Assembly (NCBI GenBank): GCA_035552595.1
Contig: DASZKZ010000021.1
Location: forward strand, 19,451 to 83,450
Length of the DNA stretch: 64,000 nucleotides
Source: Aeolococcus sp035552595
Lineage (GTDB): Bacteria; Chloroflexota; Dormibacteria; Aeolococcales; Aeolococcaceae
Direction: 5' to 3'
Shown: positions 37,164 to 45,436 of the stretch, piece by piece
Numbering within the stretch: the stretch's first letter is position 1
How the letters are laid out: each line of letters begins with the position of its first letter
Notes under the pieces: generated by a model
The model's input: only the letters and a program-made list of their open reading frames with translations
Told to the model about the DNA's origin: nothing
The model's database searches: none
Program-made: the position numbers and the translations under genes

Positions 37164-38264
37164 ATGAGCGACCTGGACCGGACGTTGGAGGGAAATGCCC
37201 GAATCAAGGTGGTGGGCGTCGGCGGGGGCGGCAGCAACGCCGTCAACCGCATGATCCAGAGCCGCCTCAAGGGTGTCGAGTTCATCGCTGTGAACACCGA
37301 CCACCAGGCGTTGCAGCTGAGCAACGCCCACAAGAAGGTGCGCATCGGCTCCAAGCTGACGCGCGGCCTGGGCGCGGGCGGCGATCCCCTGCGTGGCGCC
37401 GAGGCCGCCGAGGAGACGCGCGAGGAGCTGACCAAGCTGCTCGACGACTGCGACATGGTCTTCGTCACCGCCGGCATGGGCGGCGGGACCGGCACGGGGG
37501 CAGCCCCCGCGATCGCCGAGATCGCCCGCGAGCAGGGGGCGCTCACCATCGGCGTGGTCACCAAGCCCTTCAAGTTCGAGGGGCTCAAGAGGCAGCGTGC
37601 CGCCGACGACGGCATCGCCAACCTCCAGGGGCGCGTCGACACCCTGATCACCATCCCCAACGAGCGGCTCATGCAGGTGGTCGACAAGCGCACCCCGATC
37701 ACCGAGGCGTTCAAGCTCGCCGACGACGTCCTGCGCCAGGGCGTGCAGGGCATCAGCGACCTGATCGTGTTCCCCGGGCTGATCAACCTCGACTTCGCCG
37801 ACGTCAAGGCGATCATGTCCGGCCAGGGAGCCGCTCTCATGGGCATCGGTTTCGGCAACGGGGACACCCGCGCCGCCGACGCCGCCCGCGACGCGGTGGC
37901 GAGCCCGCTGCTCGAGACCACCATCGCCGGGGCCAAGGGCATCCTCCTCAACGTCACGGGCGGCCCCGACCTCACGCTCTACGAGGTCAACGAAGCTGCC
38001 CAGCTGGTCAGCGAGTCCGCCGATCCCGACGCCCAGATCATCTTCGGCACGGTCATCGACGAGCAGATGAAGGGTGAGGTGAAGATCACCGTGATCGCCA
38101 CCGGGTTCACCGGCCACATCGACGTCCTCGGGACTCTCGCGTACGAGCCGGCGGCTCGCTCGGTGGTCACGCCCGCGCCGGCGTTCACCATCGGGGGCCG
38201 CTCGGCAACGCCGCCCAACGCGGATGATCTCGACATCCCGGCGTTCCTGCGGGATCGCCGTTAG
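37164..38264 (+). CDS. ftsZ: Cell division GTPase FtsZ
   Basis: 366 aa from ATG 37164, which follows a strong GAGGAG ribosome binding site at 6 nt spacing. GTPase motifs: VVGVGGGGSNAVNRM, AGMGGGTGTGAAP and the T7 loop with NLDFADVKAIM. The C-terminal peptide DDLDIPAFLRDRR binds FtsA and other partners. FtsZ forms the division ring. The frame is open upstream and GTG 37017 or ATG 37035 would add about 43-49 hydrophilic residues (for example GLDDGDTPAKPVSAGND), with the GTG lying inside the ftsA 3' end. Confidence 0.95.
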   Translation: MSDLDRTLEGNARIKVVGVGGGGSNAVNRMIQSRLKGVEFIAVNTDHQALQLSNAHKKVRIGSKLTRGLGAGGDPLRGAEAAEETREELTKLLDDCDMVFVTAGMGGGTGTGAAPAIAEIAREQGALTIGVVTKPFKFEGLKRQRAADDGIANLQGRVDTLITIPNERLMQVVDKRTPITEAFKLADDVLRQGVQGISDLIVFPGLINLDFADVKAIMSGQGAALMGIGFGNGDTRAADAARDAVASPLLETTIAGAKGILLNVTGGPDLTLYEVNEAAQLVSESADPDAQIIFGTVIDEQMKGEVKITVIATGFTGHIDVLGTLAYEPAARSVVTPAPAFTIGGRSATPPNADDLDIPAFLRDRR

Positions 38265-38283
38265 CGACCGCCTCCCCAGCCCA

Positions 38284-38310
38284 GCGACCCCCCGCCACGC
38301 GGGGGGTCGC
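38284..38310 (+). terminator. GC-rich hairpin after ftsZ
   Basis: A 12-bp stem (GCGACCCCCCGC / GCGGGGGGTCGC) with a CAC loop lies 20 nt after the ftsZ stop and 11 nt before the nrdR ATG. The sequence after it (CTGTCTCTG) is only weakly T-rich, so termination may be partial and set ftsZ apart from the downstream genes. Confidence 0.6.
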
Positions 38311-38321
38311 CTGTCTCTGCC

Positions 38322-38861
38322 ATGAAGTGCCCATACTGTTCGCAGCCCGAGTCCAAGGTCGTCGATTCGCGCGACTCCGAGACCGGTGAGGCGATTCGCC
38401 GGCGCCGGGAATGTCTCGAGTGTCACAAGCGCTTCACCACCTACGAGCGCGTCGAGGCGGTGCCGCTGTGGGTGGTCAAGAAGGACGGCCGGCGTGAGGA
38501 GTTCAACCATCGCAAGCTGCTCGGCGGTTTGATCAACGCCTCCACCAAGCGAGACATCGCCTCCAGCCAGCTGGAGGTGATCGTCGACGACGTCGAGAAT
38601 GCGCTGCGCTCCCGCAACGTCACCGAGGTGCGCAGCCGCGAGGTGGGGGAGATGGTCATGGAGCACCTCCGCAACCTCGACGAGATCGCCTACGTGCGCT
38701 TCGCCTCTGTCTACCGCTCCTTCCGTGACGTCGAGCAGATGAGGGCCACCATCGAGGACGTGCTCGCCAACCCTCCGGGGACAAGGCAGCCGGACGCTCC
38801 TCGCCGGCGCCGCCGCGGACCCGACGGCGTCCCCGAGCAGACCCTCGACATCGGCAAGTGA
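38322..38861 (+). CDS. nrdR: Transcriptional repressor NrdR
   Basis: 179 aa. Zinc ribbon with Cys3, Cys6, Cys31 and Cys34 (MKCPYCSQPES ... RRRECLECHKRFTTYE) followed by an ATP-cone (VVKKDGRREEFNHRKLLGGLINA). NrdR senses ATP/dATP and represses ribonucleotide reductase genes. The C-terminus is extended by an Arg/Pro-rich tail of about 25 residues. It follows ftsZ and its hairpin; yggS overlaps its end by 4 nt. Confidence 0.95.
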   Translation: MKCPYCSQPESKVVDSRDSETGEAIRRRRECLECHKRFTTYERVEAVPLWVVKKDGRREEFNHRKLLGGLINASTKRDIASSQLEVIVDDVENALRSRNVTEVRSREVGEMVMEHLRNLDEIAYVRFASVYRSFRDVEQMRATIEDVLANPPGTRQPDAPRRRRRGPDGVPEQTLDIGK

Positions 38862-39562
38862 GCGGCGGCGCGGCTGCTGACCTCCTGGCGGCGCGGCTGG
38901 CGTCGATCCGCGAGCGGGTGGGGCGGGCGGCCCAGACGGCTGGGCGAGACCCCGCGTCCATCCGGTTGCTGGCGGTCACCAAGGGGCACCCTGCCGGCGC
39001 GGTCGCCGCCGCTGTGGCGCTGGGACTGCGCGACATCGGGGAGAGCCGTGTGCAGGAGGCGACCGCCAAGCGGGCCGCGCTCGACGCACCCGGGGTGAGC
39101 TGGCACATGGTCGGCCACCTGCAGCGCAACAAGGCGAGGGCGGCGGCGCAGCTCTTCGACACCGTGCACTCGCTCGACAGCGCGACGCTGGCCGCTGAGC
39201 TGGCCCGTCATCGCGACCCTGGCGCGCCCCGCCTGCGCGTCTTCATCGAGGTCGAGCTGACCGGCCTGGCCAGCCGGACCGGCGTGGAACCGGCCCAGGC
39301 GGGCGCTCTGCTCGACTCCGTGCGCGGCCTCGCCGCGCTCGAGCCGGTGGGGCTGATGACGATCGCGCCGCCCGACGCCCCCGGCGCCGCCGCAGGCTGC
39401 TTCTCCCGCCTCCGCGACCTCCGCGAGGCGCTTCACCACAGCCACGGACTGGCGCTGGGCGAGCTCAGCATGGGCATGAGCAACGACTTCGAGGCCGCCA
39501 TCGCGGAGGGGTCCACCGTCATCCGCCTGGGTCGCGCCCTCTTCGGCGACGGCCCCGTCTGA
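38858..39562 (+). CDS. yggS: YggS family pyridoxal phosphate homeostasis protein
   Basis: 234 aa. Alanine racemase N-terminal-type barrel: LLAVTKGHPAGAV with the PLP lysine, DIGESRVQEATAKRA, WHMVGHLQRNKAR, VHSLDS, and LSMGMSNDFEAAIAEGSTVIRLGRALFG at the end. YggS/PLPBP keeps free PLP in balance and affects amino-acid metabolism. It is usually placed in division clusters near ftsZ in Gram-positive bacteria, as here. Confidence 0.93.
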   Translation: MSGGAAADLLAARLASIRERVGRAAQTAGRDPASIRLLAVTKGHPAGAVAAAVALGLRDIGESRVQEATAKRAALDAPGVSWHMVGHLQRNKARAAAQLFDTVHSLDSATLAAELARHRDPGAPRLRVFIEVELTGLASRTGVEPAQAGALLDSVRGLAALEPVGLMTIAPPDAPGAAAGCFSRLRDLREALHHSHGLALGELSMGMSNDFEAAIAEGSTVIRLGRALFGDGPV

Positions 39563-39635
39563 CTGGTGAGCACGCTGCCCGCGGCTATCCTGAACGCCCT
39601 GATGATCGATCCCTCGCGCCCGGCGGCAGTGGGCG

Positions 39636-40136
39636 GTGGCGACTGTGGCTGAGGCAGCCATGCCGGGCCGCCGCCGCCAGCTCACCGTCCTCCTCGGCAC
39701 CGCCGCCGTGGTCTTCCTGCTCGACCATCTCACCAAGTGGTTGGTCACGCGGAACATCGCCCTCGGTGCCCAGGTGCCCAGCAGCGGCCCGGTGACCTTC
39801 CACCACATCGAGAATCGTGGGGCGGCGTTCGGCCTGTTCCCGCAGATGCAGTTCGTCTTCCTCGGGGTCGCCGTGGCGGTCGCCGCCTACATCCTGGTGG
39901 CGGGGCGGCGCTTCGGACCGGGGATCTTCCCGCAGGTCTTGCTGGGGATGATCCTCGGTGGCGCGCTGGCCAACGCCGTCGACCGCGTGGTGCAGGGCTA
40001 CGTCGTCGACTTCATCGACCTGCAGCGCTGGCCGGTGTTCAACGTCGCCGACATGGCCATCGTGGTGGGGATCGTCCTCGGCGTGCTGACGCTGCGCATG
40101 GAGCCCGCCGACCGCAGCGGAGACCGGGCCACGTGA
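39636..40136 (+). CDS. lspA: Lipoprotein signal peptidase
   Basis: 166 aa with four membrane helices. The aspartyl protease residues are in GGALANAVDRVVQGYVVDFI and FNVADMAIVVG, and ENRGAAFGLF matches the family. It cleaves lipoprotein signal peptides after lipidation. Start choices are GTG 39636, GTG 39645 or ATG 39660. A TATCCT hexamer (39586-39591) lies upstream, followed by an ATG (39602) that opens a 16-codon ORF overlapping the lspA start. It overlaps rluD by 4 nt. Confidence 0.92.
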   Translation: MATVAEAAMPGRRRQLTVLLGTAAVVFLLDHLTKWLVTRNIALGAQVPSSGPVTFHHIENRGAAFGLFPQMQFVFLGVAVAVAAYILVAGRRFGPGIFPQVLLGMILGGALANAVDRVVQGYVVDFIDLQRWPVFNVADMAIVVGIVLGVLTLRMEPADRSGDRAT

Positions 40137-41038
40137 GCGAAGGAGCCGGCACCGACTCGACGGCGCTCCGGCTCGACCTCCGCGTGATGCGCGAGCAGCG
40201 GGTGAGCCGCAGCGCCGCGCAGTCGCTGATCGCCGGTGGCCACGTCCGGGTCAACGACCGCCCCGCCAAGTCCGGACAGCGGGTGGACATCGATGACGAG
40301 GTGGTGGTGGTCATCCCCTCGCGCGCTGCAGCACCGCGGGAGAGCGCCGGACCGGAGGTGCCCCTGACGGTGGTCTACGAGGACGATGCGCTGGCGGTGA
40401 TCGACAAGCCCGCCGGCCTCGTGGTGCATCCCGCCCCCGGCCACCCGGCCGGCACGCTCGCCGACGGGCTGCGCCAGCGCGGTGCCACGTGGTCGCAGCT
40501 GGGAGGCGACGAGCGCCCCGGCATCGTGCACCGCCTCGACCGCGACACCAGCGGCCTGCTGGTGGTGGCCAAGACGGAGGCCGCGCACCGCTCGCTGTCA
40601 CTGCAGCTGCAGCGGCGCACGCTCGGCCGCGTGTACTGGGCGCTGGCGCACGGCACATTTCGTGAGGCCACCGGGCGCATCGAGGCGCCCATCGGGCGCG
40701 ACCCCGGCCATCGGCAGCGCATGGCCGTCGTCGACGGAGGACGTGCCGCGATCACCGACTTCGCCGTCGCCGAGCGGATGCGCCGTCTCACCCGGCTCGA
40801 GGTGCGCCTGCGCAGTGGCCGGACCCATCAGATCCGCGTCCACCTGGCCTCGATCGGCCACCCCATCGCGGGGGACGCCGTGTACGGCCGGCGCGGCGAC
40901 ACGCTCTGTGCACGGCCGGCGCTCCATGCCCAGCGGATCAGCTTCCTGCACCCCGACGACAACCGGGTCTGCGAGTTCGAGTCTCCGCTGCCGCCCGCCC
41001 TGGTGGGGGCCCTCGCCGCTGCCGCCGAGGTGTCCTGA
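40133..41038 (+). CDS. rluD: RluA/RluD family rRNA pseudouridine synthase
   Basis: 301 aa. An S4 RNA-binding domain (LRVMREQRVSRSAAQSLIAGGHVRVND) precedes the catalytic domain with IVHRLDRDTSGLLVVAKT (catalytic Asp) and the RSGRTHQIRVHLASIGHPIAGD segment. RluD modifies uridines of 23S rRNA helix 69; the exact target sites cannot be read from sequence. lspA-rluD is a common gene pair. Its stop overlaps the gmk ATG. Confidence 0.92.
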   Translation: MSEGAGTDSTALRLDLRVMREQRVSRSAAQSLIAGGHVRVNDRPAKSGQRVDIDDEVVVVIPSRAAAPRESAGPEVPLTVVYEDDALAVIDKPAGLVVHPAPGHPAGTLADGLRQRGATWSQLGGDERPGIVHRLDRDTSGLLVVAKTEAAHRSLSLQLQRRTLGRVYWALAHGTFREATGRIEAPIGRDPGHRQRMAVVDGGRAAITDFAVAERMRRLTRLEVRLRSGRTHQIRVHLASIGHPIAGDAVYGRRGDTLCARPALHAQRISFLHPDDNRVCEFESPLPPALVGALAAAAEVS

Positions 41039-41631
41039 TGGGCCGTGCCCCTCGGGTGACCACCCAGCCGGGACGGCTGATCGTGCTCTCCGGACCGAGC
41101 GGGGTGGGCAAGGACACTGTCCTGCGTGAGCTGCGCCGTCTCGATCCCTCGCTGCGCTACAGCGTCTCGTACACCACCCGCGAACCCCGGCCAGGGGAGG
41201 TCGACGGGGTGGCCTACTCGTTCGTCGATGAGCCCACCTTTCGCGCCATGGCCGAGCGCGGCGAGTTCCTGGAGTGGGCGGAGGTGCACGGTCACCTCTA
41301 CGGCACCTCCGAGGAGCGCGTCAAGGCGGCGCTGGACCGCGGCGAGGACATCGTGTTGAAGATCGACGTCCAGGGAGCGGCGTGGATCCGGCCGCGCGTG
41401 GCCGGCGCCATCTTCATCTTCCTGCTGCCGCCGTCGGAGGACGAGCTGCGCCGGCGCCTGGTCAGCCGCGACACCGAGGACGAGGCCTCTCTCGAGCTTC
41501 GCGTCGGCAACGCGGTCGCGGAGCTGGCTCATGGCGCGGCGTACGATCACCGTGTGGTCAACGATGACGTCTCCCGAGCCGCCCGGGAGATCCTCGAGCT
41601 GGTGCGCCGCCGCGCCGGGACGTCGTCGTGA
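41038..41631 (+). CDS. gmk: Guanylate kinase
   Basis: 197 aa. P-loop LSGPSGVGKDTVLREL, GMP-binding segment YSVSYTTREPRPGEVDGVAYSFV and LEWAEVHGHLYGTS. It phosphorylates GMP to GDP. In the P-loop, GKD replaces the usual GKST/GKGT, a small variation. Overlaps rluD by one base and coaC by 4 nt. No rpoZ gene follows, unlike in many bacteria. Confidence 0.95.
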   Translation: MGRAPRVTTQPGRLIVLSGPSGVGKDTVLRELRRLDPSLRYSVSYTTREPRPGEVDGVAYSFVDEPTFRAMAERGEFLEWAEVHGHLYGTSEERVKAALDRGEDIVLKIDVQGAAWIRPRVAGAIFIFLLPPSEDELRRRLVSRDTEDEASLELRVGNAVAELAHGAAYDHRVVNDDVSRAAREILELVRRRAGTSS

Positions 41632-42185
41632 GCGATCGTCGCGGCGAGCGCCATGTGGCGGTTCACGTCTCCGGGAGCGTCGCCGCCTACAAGGCGTGCG
41701 AGGTGATCACGGCGCTGCGCAAGAACGGCTGTGATGTCCACGTGGCCATGACTGCGGGAGCCGGGCGTTTCATCACCGAGGTGACGCTGCAGAGCCTGAG
41801 CGGGCACCCCGTGCTCCACGACGCCTGGGACACACTGGGCGGGCACGGCATGGGGCACATCGAGCTGGGTGCGTGGGCGCACGTGCACGTCGCCGTGGCC
41901 GCGTCCGCCGGCCTGATCGCGCGCCTTGCCCATGGCCTCGCGGACGACGCCGTGACCACCGCGCTGCTGGCCACGCGAGCTCCCCTGCTGATCGCCCCGG
42001 CGATGGAGTCGGCGATGTGGGAGCATCCGGCCACGTCCGCGAACGTGGAGCTGCTGCGCTCGCGTGGGGTCAGGTTCATCGGCCCGGTGAGCGGACGCCT
42101 GGCCAGTGGGGCCGACGGGGCGGGACGGATGGCCGACGTCGCGGCGGTGGTGGAGGAGACCCTGGCCCGGCTGCTCGCCGTCTGA
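41628..42185 (+). CDS. coaC: Flavoprotein of the CoaC (PPC decarboxylase) family, active-site residues changed
   Basis: 185 aa. HFCD flavoprotein fold: VHVSGSVAAYKACEVITALR, the active-site His in GHIELGAWAHVHV, and ARLAHGLADDAVTTALLA. CoaC decarboxylates phosphopantothenoylcysteine in CoA synthesis. Two hallmarks differ: the PXMNXXMW motif reads PAMESAMW (Asn to Glu), and the clamp Cys of the G-x-L-A-C-G-x-x-G-x-G-R-M motif is Ser (SGRLASGADGAGRM). Both residues are needed for the decarboxylase in E. coli Dfp and plant HAL3. The gene is separate from coaB, whereas most bacteria fuse them. Confidence 0.8.
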   Translation: MSDRRGERHVAVHVSGSVAAYKACEVITALRKNGCDVHVAMTAGAGRFITEVTLQSLSGHPVLHDAWDTLGGHGMGHIELGAWAHVHVAVAASAGLIARLAHGLADDAVTTALLATRAPLLIAPAMESAMWEHPATSANVELLRSRGVRFIGPVSGRLASGADGAGRMADVAAVVEETLARLLAV

Positions 42186-42860
42186 ATGGTGGCCGAGGCG
42201 CCGTCCCTGACCGGCCGCACGGTGGTGGTCACCGCAGGCGGCACCCGCGAGCCCATCGACGCGGTGCGCTACCTGGGCAATCGAAGCAGCGGCAGGATGG
42301 GCAACGCGATCGCGCTCGCCGCGGCCGAGCGGGGCGCAGATGTCGTCCTGGTCACCACCATGGCGGCGGCGTCGCACCCTCGGATCCGCACCGTTGCGGT
42401 GGAGACGGCGGCGCAGATGCACGACGCCGTGCGTGCCGCGCTGGGCGGGGCTGCCGCGCTCGTGATGGCAGCGGCGGTGGCCGACTACCGACCCGCCCAG
42501 GTGGCGGCGCGCAAGCTCAAGAAACAAGAATCGTTGACCCTCGAGCTCATCCCCACCGTCGACATCCTCAGGTCGCTGGCCGACGACCCCGCTCGCCGCG
42601 GCGTGCTCATGGTCGGCTTCGCCGCGGAGACCGATGACCTCCACGCCAACGCGATGAGCAAGCTCGTGGACAAGCGCCTCGACCTCATCGTGCTCAACGA
42701 CGTCGCCCAACCCGCCATCGGCATGAACAGCGAGGACAACGAGGTGACGGTGTTCGACGCCGGCGGCGTGGTGACGCACATCTCCCGGCGCGCCAAGGCT
42801 GCGGTGGCCACCGCTCTGGTCGACGTGGTGGTGGCGCGGCTGGCCCCGGGGCAGCGGTGA
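42186..42860 (+). CDS. coaB: Phosphopantothenate-cysteine ligase (CoaB), separate gene
   Basis: 224 aa. The CoaB domain motifs are kept: VVVTAGGTREPIDAVRYLGNRSSGRMG, AAAVADYRPAQVAARKLKKQE, and GFAAETDD with VLNDVAQPAIGMNSEDNEVTV. It joins 4'-phosphopantothenate to cysteine using CTP. The ATG directly abuts the coaC stop with no overlap, so this is a natural split of the usual coaBC fusion rather than an obvious frameshift: each half has its own start and end. priA overlaps the end by 4 nt. Confidence 0.9.
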   Translation: MVAEAPSLTGRTVVVTAGGTREPIDAVRYLGNRSSGRMGNAIALAAAERGADVVLVTTMAAASHPRIRTVAVETAAQMHDAVRAALGGAAALVMAAAVADYRPAQVAARKLKKQESLTLELIPTVDILRSLADDPARRGVLMVGFAAETDDLHANAMSKLVDKRLDLIVLNDVAQPAIGMNSEDNEVTVFDAGGVVTHISRRAKAAVATALVDVVVARLAPGQR

Positions 42861-44881
42861 TCAGCGTGGGCGTCGCCGTGCACCACGTCGCGGTGGTGCC
42901 GGACAGCGGCGCGGTGCTGCCCCAGGATCGCTATACATACTCGGTCCCCGCTGAGCTCGTCCCCCTGGCGGTCCCCGGGGCGCGCGTCATGGTGCCGTTC
43001 GGACGGCGCGAGGTGATCGGCTACGTCATCGCCGAGGACCACGCTCCCGCCGGTGTCGAGGCCCGTCCCATCAGCGCGGTGCTCGACGAACGTCCCATCC
43101 TCGACGCCCCTGCCCTGGAGCTGGCGCGGTGGCTGGCGGCGCGCTACTGCGCGCCACTCGGCGAGGTGATCCGCGCCATGCTTCCCAAGGGGGTGAGGAC
43201 CGCTCGCCCCGGGGGTCGGAAGAGGGGCCCGCGGACCACGTCGGCCGCCGTCGATGCGGCGCGGGGCGCAACCTCCGACGTCGCCGAGATTCCCCCCGCG
43301 CTCACCGACGCCCAGCGCACCGCCGCGGGGCCGCTGCTGGCGGCGATCGACTCGGCAACCCATCGCCGGGTACTGCTGCACGGCGTCACCGGCTCCGGCA
43401 AGACCGAGGTCTACCTGGTGGCCATCGCCGCCGCCCTGGCCGCGCGGCGCCAGGCCATCGTCATGGTCCCGGAGATCGCTCTCACACCGCAGACCATTCG
43501 TCGCTTCGCGGCACGCTTCCCGGGCCGGATCGCGGTGCTGCACTCCGCGCTCACCGAATCGGAGCGGGCCCAGCAGTGGCGGCGCATCCGCGACGGCGAG
43601 CTCGACGTGGTGGTGGGTTCGCGCAGCGCGGTGTTCGCGCCGCTGCCCCGGCTCGGCGTCATCGTCGTCGACGAGGAGGACGCCGCCGCCTACAAGCAGG
43701 ATCGCATCCCCCGCTACCACGCCGTCGACACCGCGCTGGAACGCGGACGCCTCCAGGATGTGCCGGTGGTGCTGGGCAGTGCCACCCCGCGCGTGGAGAC
43801 CTTCTATGCCGCGCACACCGGTGGGTTCGAGCTGGTCACGCTGGCCGCGCGGATCAGCGGCCGGCCACTGCCACCGATCGAGGTCGTCGATCTTCGCGAG
43901 GAGCTGCGCGCCGGCAACCGCAGCCCCATCTCTCTGGAGCTCGACCGTGCGTTGCGCGAGTGTCACGACGGCGACGGCCAGTCGATCCTCTTCCTCAACC
44001 GCCGCGGCACCGCCACGGTGGTGGTGTGCCGCACCTGCGGTGAGGCGCTCAGCTGCGACAGCTGCAGCGTGTCACTGGTGTACCACGCCCAGCGACGGCG
44101 CTGTGACTGCCACTACTGCGGGGCCTCCCGGCCGCTCCCGGAGTATTGCCCCAGCTGCGGATCGTCCGCCATCCGCGGCCTCGGCATGGGCACCGAGCGG
44201 CTCGAGGCCGAGGTGCACGAACGCTTTCCCAGCCTGCGCCTTCTGCGCATGGATCGCGACACCACCGCCACCAGGGACGCCTACTTCACCATCTACGACC
44301 AATTCGCCAATCACGAGGCGGACTGCCTGATCGGAACCCAGATGGTGGCCAAGGGGTGGGACCTGGGCAACGTGCGCCTGGTGGGCATCGTCAACGCCGA
44401 CGTGTCGCTGCACTTCCCCGACTACCGCAGCGGCGAATCGACCTTCTCGTTGCTCACCCAGGTGGCCGGGCGCGCCGGCCGCGGCGACGAGCCCGCCCGC
44501 GTCATCCTGCAGACCTACAGCCCCCAGCACTACGCGGTGCGCCACGCCACCACCCACGACTACCTGTCGTTCGCACGCGAGGAGATCCGCGTCCGCCGGG
44601 CGCTGCGCTTCCCGCCCTACACCCGCATGGTGGTCTGCACGTTCACCCATCGCGAGGACGCCCGCGCCGAGATCGAGGCGCGGCGGGTGCTCGCGGAGGT
44701 GTCTGGTAAGCTCCGCGCCGGGGGCCATCTCGACGTCCTCGGGCCGACCCCCGCCTTTCTCCACCGCCTCCGGGGCGAGTACCGCTGGCAGATCACGATT
44801 CGGGGCGAGGCGATCGAGAGGACCTTTCCGCATCTGCCGCGCGGGCGGGGCTGGAGCATCGACGTCGATCCCGGACAGTGA
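42857..44881 (+). CDS. priA: Primosomal protein N' (PriA-like helicase)
   Basis: 674 aa. The N-terminal 3'-DNA-binding domain (YTYSVPAELVPLAVPGARVMVPFGRREVIGYV) is followed by a helicase with LHGVTGSGKTEVYL (Walker A), VDEEDAAAYKQ where DEEH is more usual, and a zinc site of eight cysteines (CRTCGEALSCDSCSV ... CDCHYCGASRPLPEYCPSCGSS). The helicase C motif LIGTQMVAKGWDLGNV and GRAGRGDEPARVILQTY follow. PriA restarts stalled replication forks. Some actinobacterial PriA proteins lack helicase activity, but here the Walker A lysine is present. Confidence 0.93.
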   Translation: MISVGVAVHHVAVVPDSGAVLPQDRYTYSVPAELVPLAVPGARVMVPFGRREVIGYVIAEDHAPAGVEARPISAVLDERPILDAPALELARWLAARYCAPLGEVIRAMLPKGVRTARPGGRKRGPRTTSAAVDAARGATSDVAEIPPALTDAQRTAAGPLLAAIDSATHRRVLLHGVTGSGKTEVYLVAIAAALAARRQAIVMVPEIALTPQTIRRFAARFPGRIAVLHSALTESERAQQWRRIRDGELDVVVGSRSAVFAPLPRLGVIVVDEEDAAAYKQDRIPRYHAVDTALERGRLQDVPVVLGSATPRVETFYAAHTGGFELVTLAARISGRPLPPIEVVDLREELRAGNRSPISLELDRALRECHDGDGQSILFLNRRGTATVVVCRTCGEALSCDSCSVSLVYHAQRRRCDCHYCGASRPLPEYCPSCGSSAIRGLGMGTERLEAEVHERFPSLRLLRMDRDTTATRDAYFTIYDQFANHEADCLIGTQMVAKGWDLGNVRLVGIVNADVSLHFPDYRSGESTFSLLTQVAGRAGRGDEPARVILQTYSPQHYAVRHATTHDYLSFAREEIRVRRALRFPPYTRMVVCTFTHREDARAEIEARRVLAEVSGKLRAGGHLDVLGPTPAFLHRLRGEYRWQITIRGEAIERTFPHLPRGRGWSIDVDPGQ

Positions 44882-44889
44882 GGTGACCC

Positions 44890-45405
44890 GTGGCCGTTCT
44901 CCCCATCGTCCTGGCCGCTGACGAGGACCCGATTCTCGTCACCAAGGCCATCAGGGTGCCGCGTGTCGACGACACCATCCGCAAGCTGATGGACGATATG
45001 GTCGAGACCATGATCGGCGCGCACGGCGCCGGGCTCGCCGCTCCTCAGGTGGGCGTTCCCTTGCGCGTCATCGTGCTCAAGGTCGACAACCAGGTCTACC
45101 AGCTCGCCAACCCCGAGATGGTGCGCTGCGAGGGGGAGCAGACCGGCTTGGAGGGCTGCCTCTCCGTTCCGGGGCTGATCGGCGAGGTGACCCGCTGCAT
45201 GCGCGTCGTGGCCAGGGGTGTGAACCGCCATGGCAAGGAGATCCGGGTCAAGGGTGATGGGCTGCTGGCACGAGCCATCCAGCACGAGGTCGACCATCTC
45301 GACGGCATCCTCTTCACCACCAAGGTGAACGAGGGCACGCTGCAGCGCTGGGACCCGGCCGACGAGGCGCAGGCCGAAGCGCTCGAGGGCGAGCTCGTCG
45401 GCTGA
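44890..45405 (+). CDS. def: Peptide deformylase
   Basis: 171 aa. All three motifs are present: GAGLAAPQVG, EGCLSVPG and QHEVDHLDGILF (metal-binding Cys and two His). It removes the formyl group from new proteins. The GTG start follows GAGGTGA at good spacing, 8 nt after the priA stop. It is paired with fmt, 31 nt downstream, as in most bacteria. Confidence 0.96.
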   Translation: MAVLPIVLAADEDPILVTKAIRVPRVDDTIRKLMDDMVETMIGAHGAGLAAPQVGVPLRVIVLKVDNQVYQLANPEMVRCEGEQTGLEGCLSVPGLIGEVTRCMRVVARGVNRHGKEIRVKGDGLLARAIQHEVDHLDGILFTTKVNEGTLQRWDPADEAQAEALEGELVG

Positions 45406-45436
45406 GCGCCGCCGGGCTGCGCTGGGATCGCGCCTG

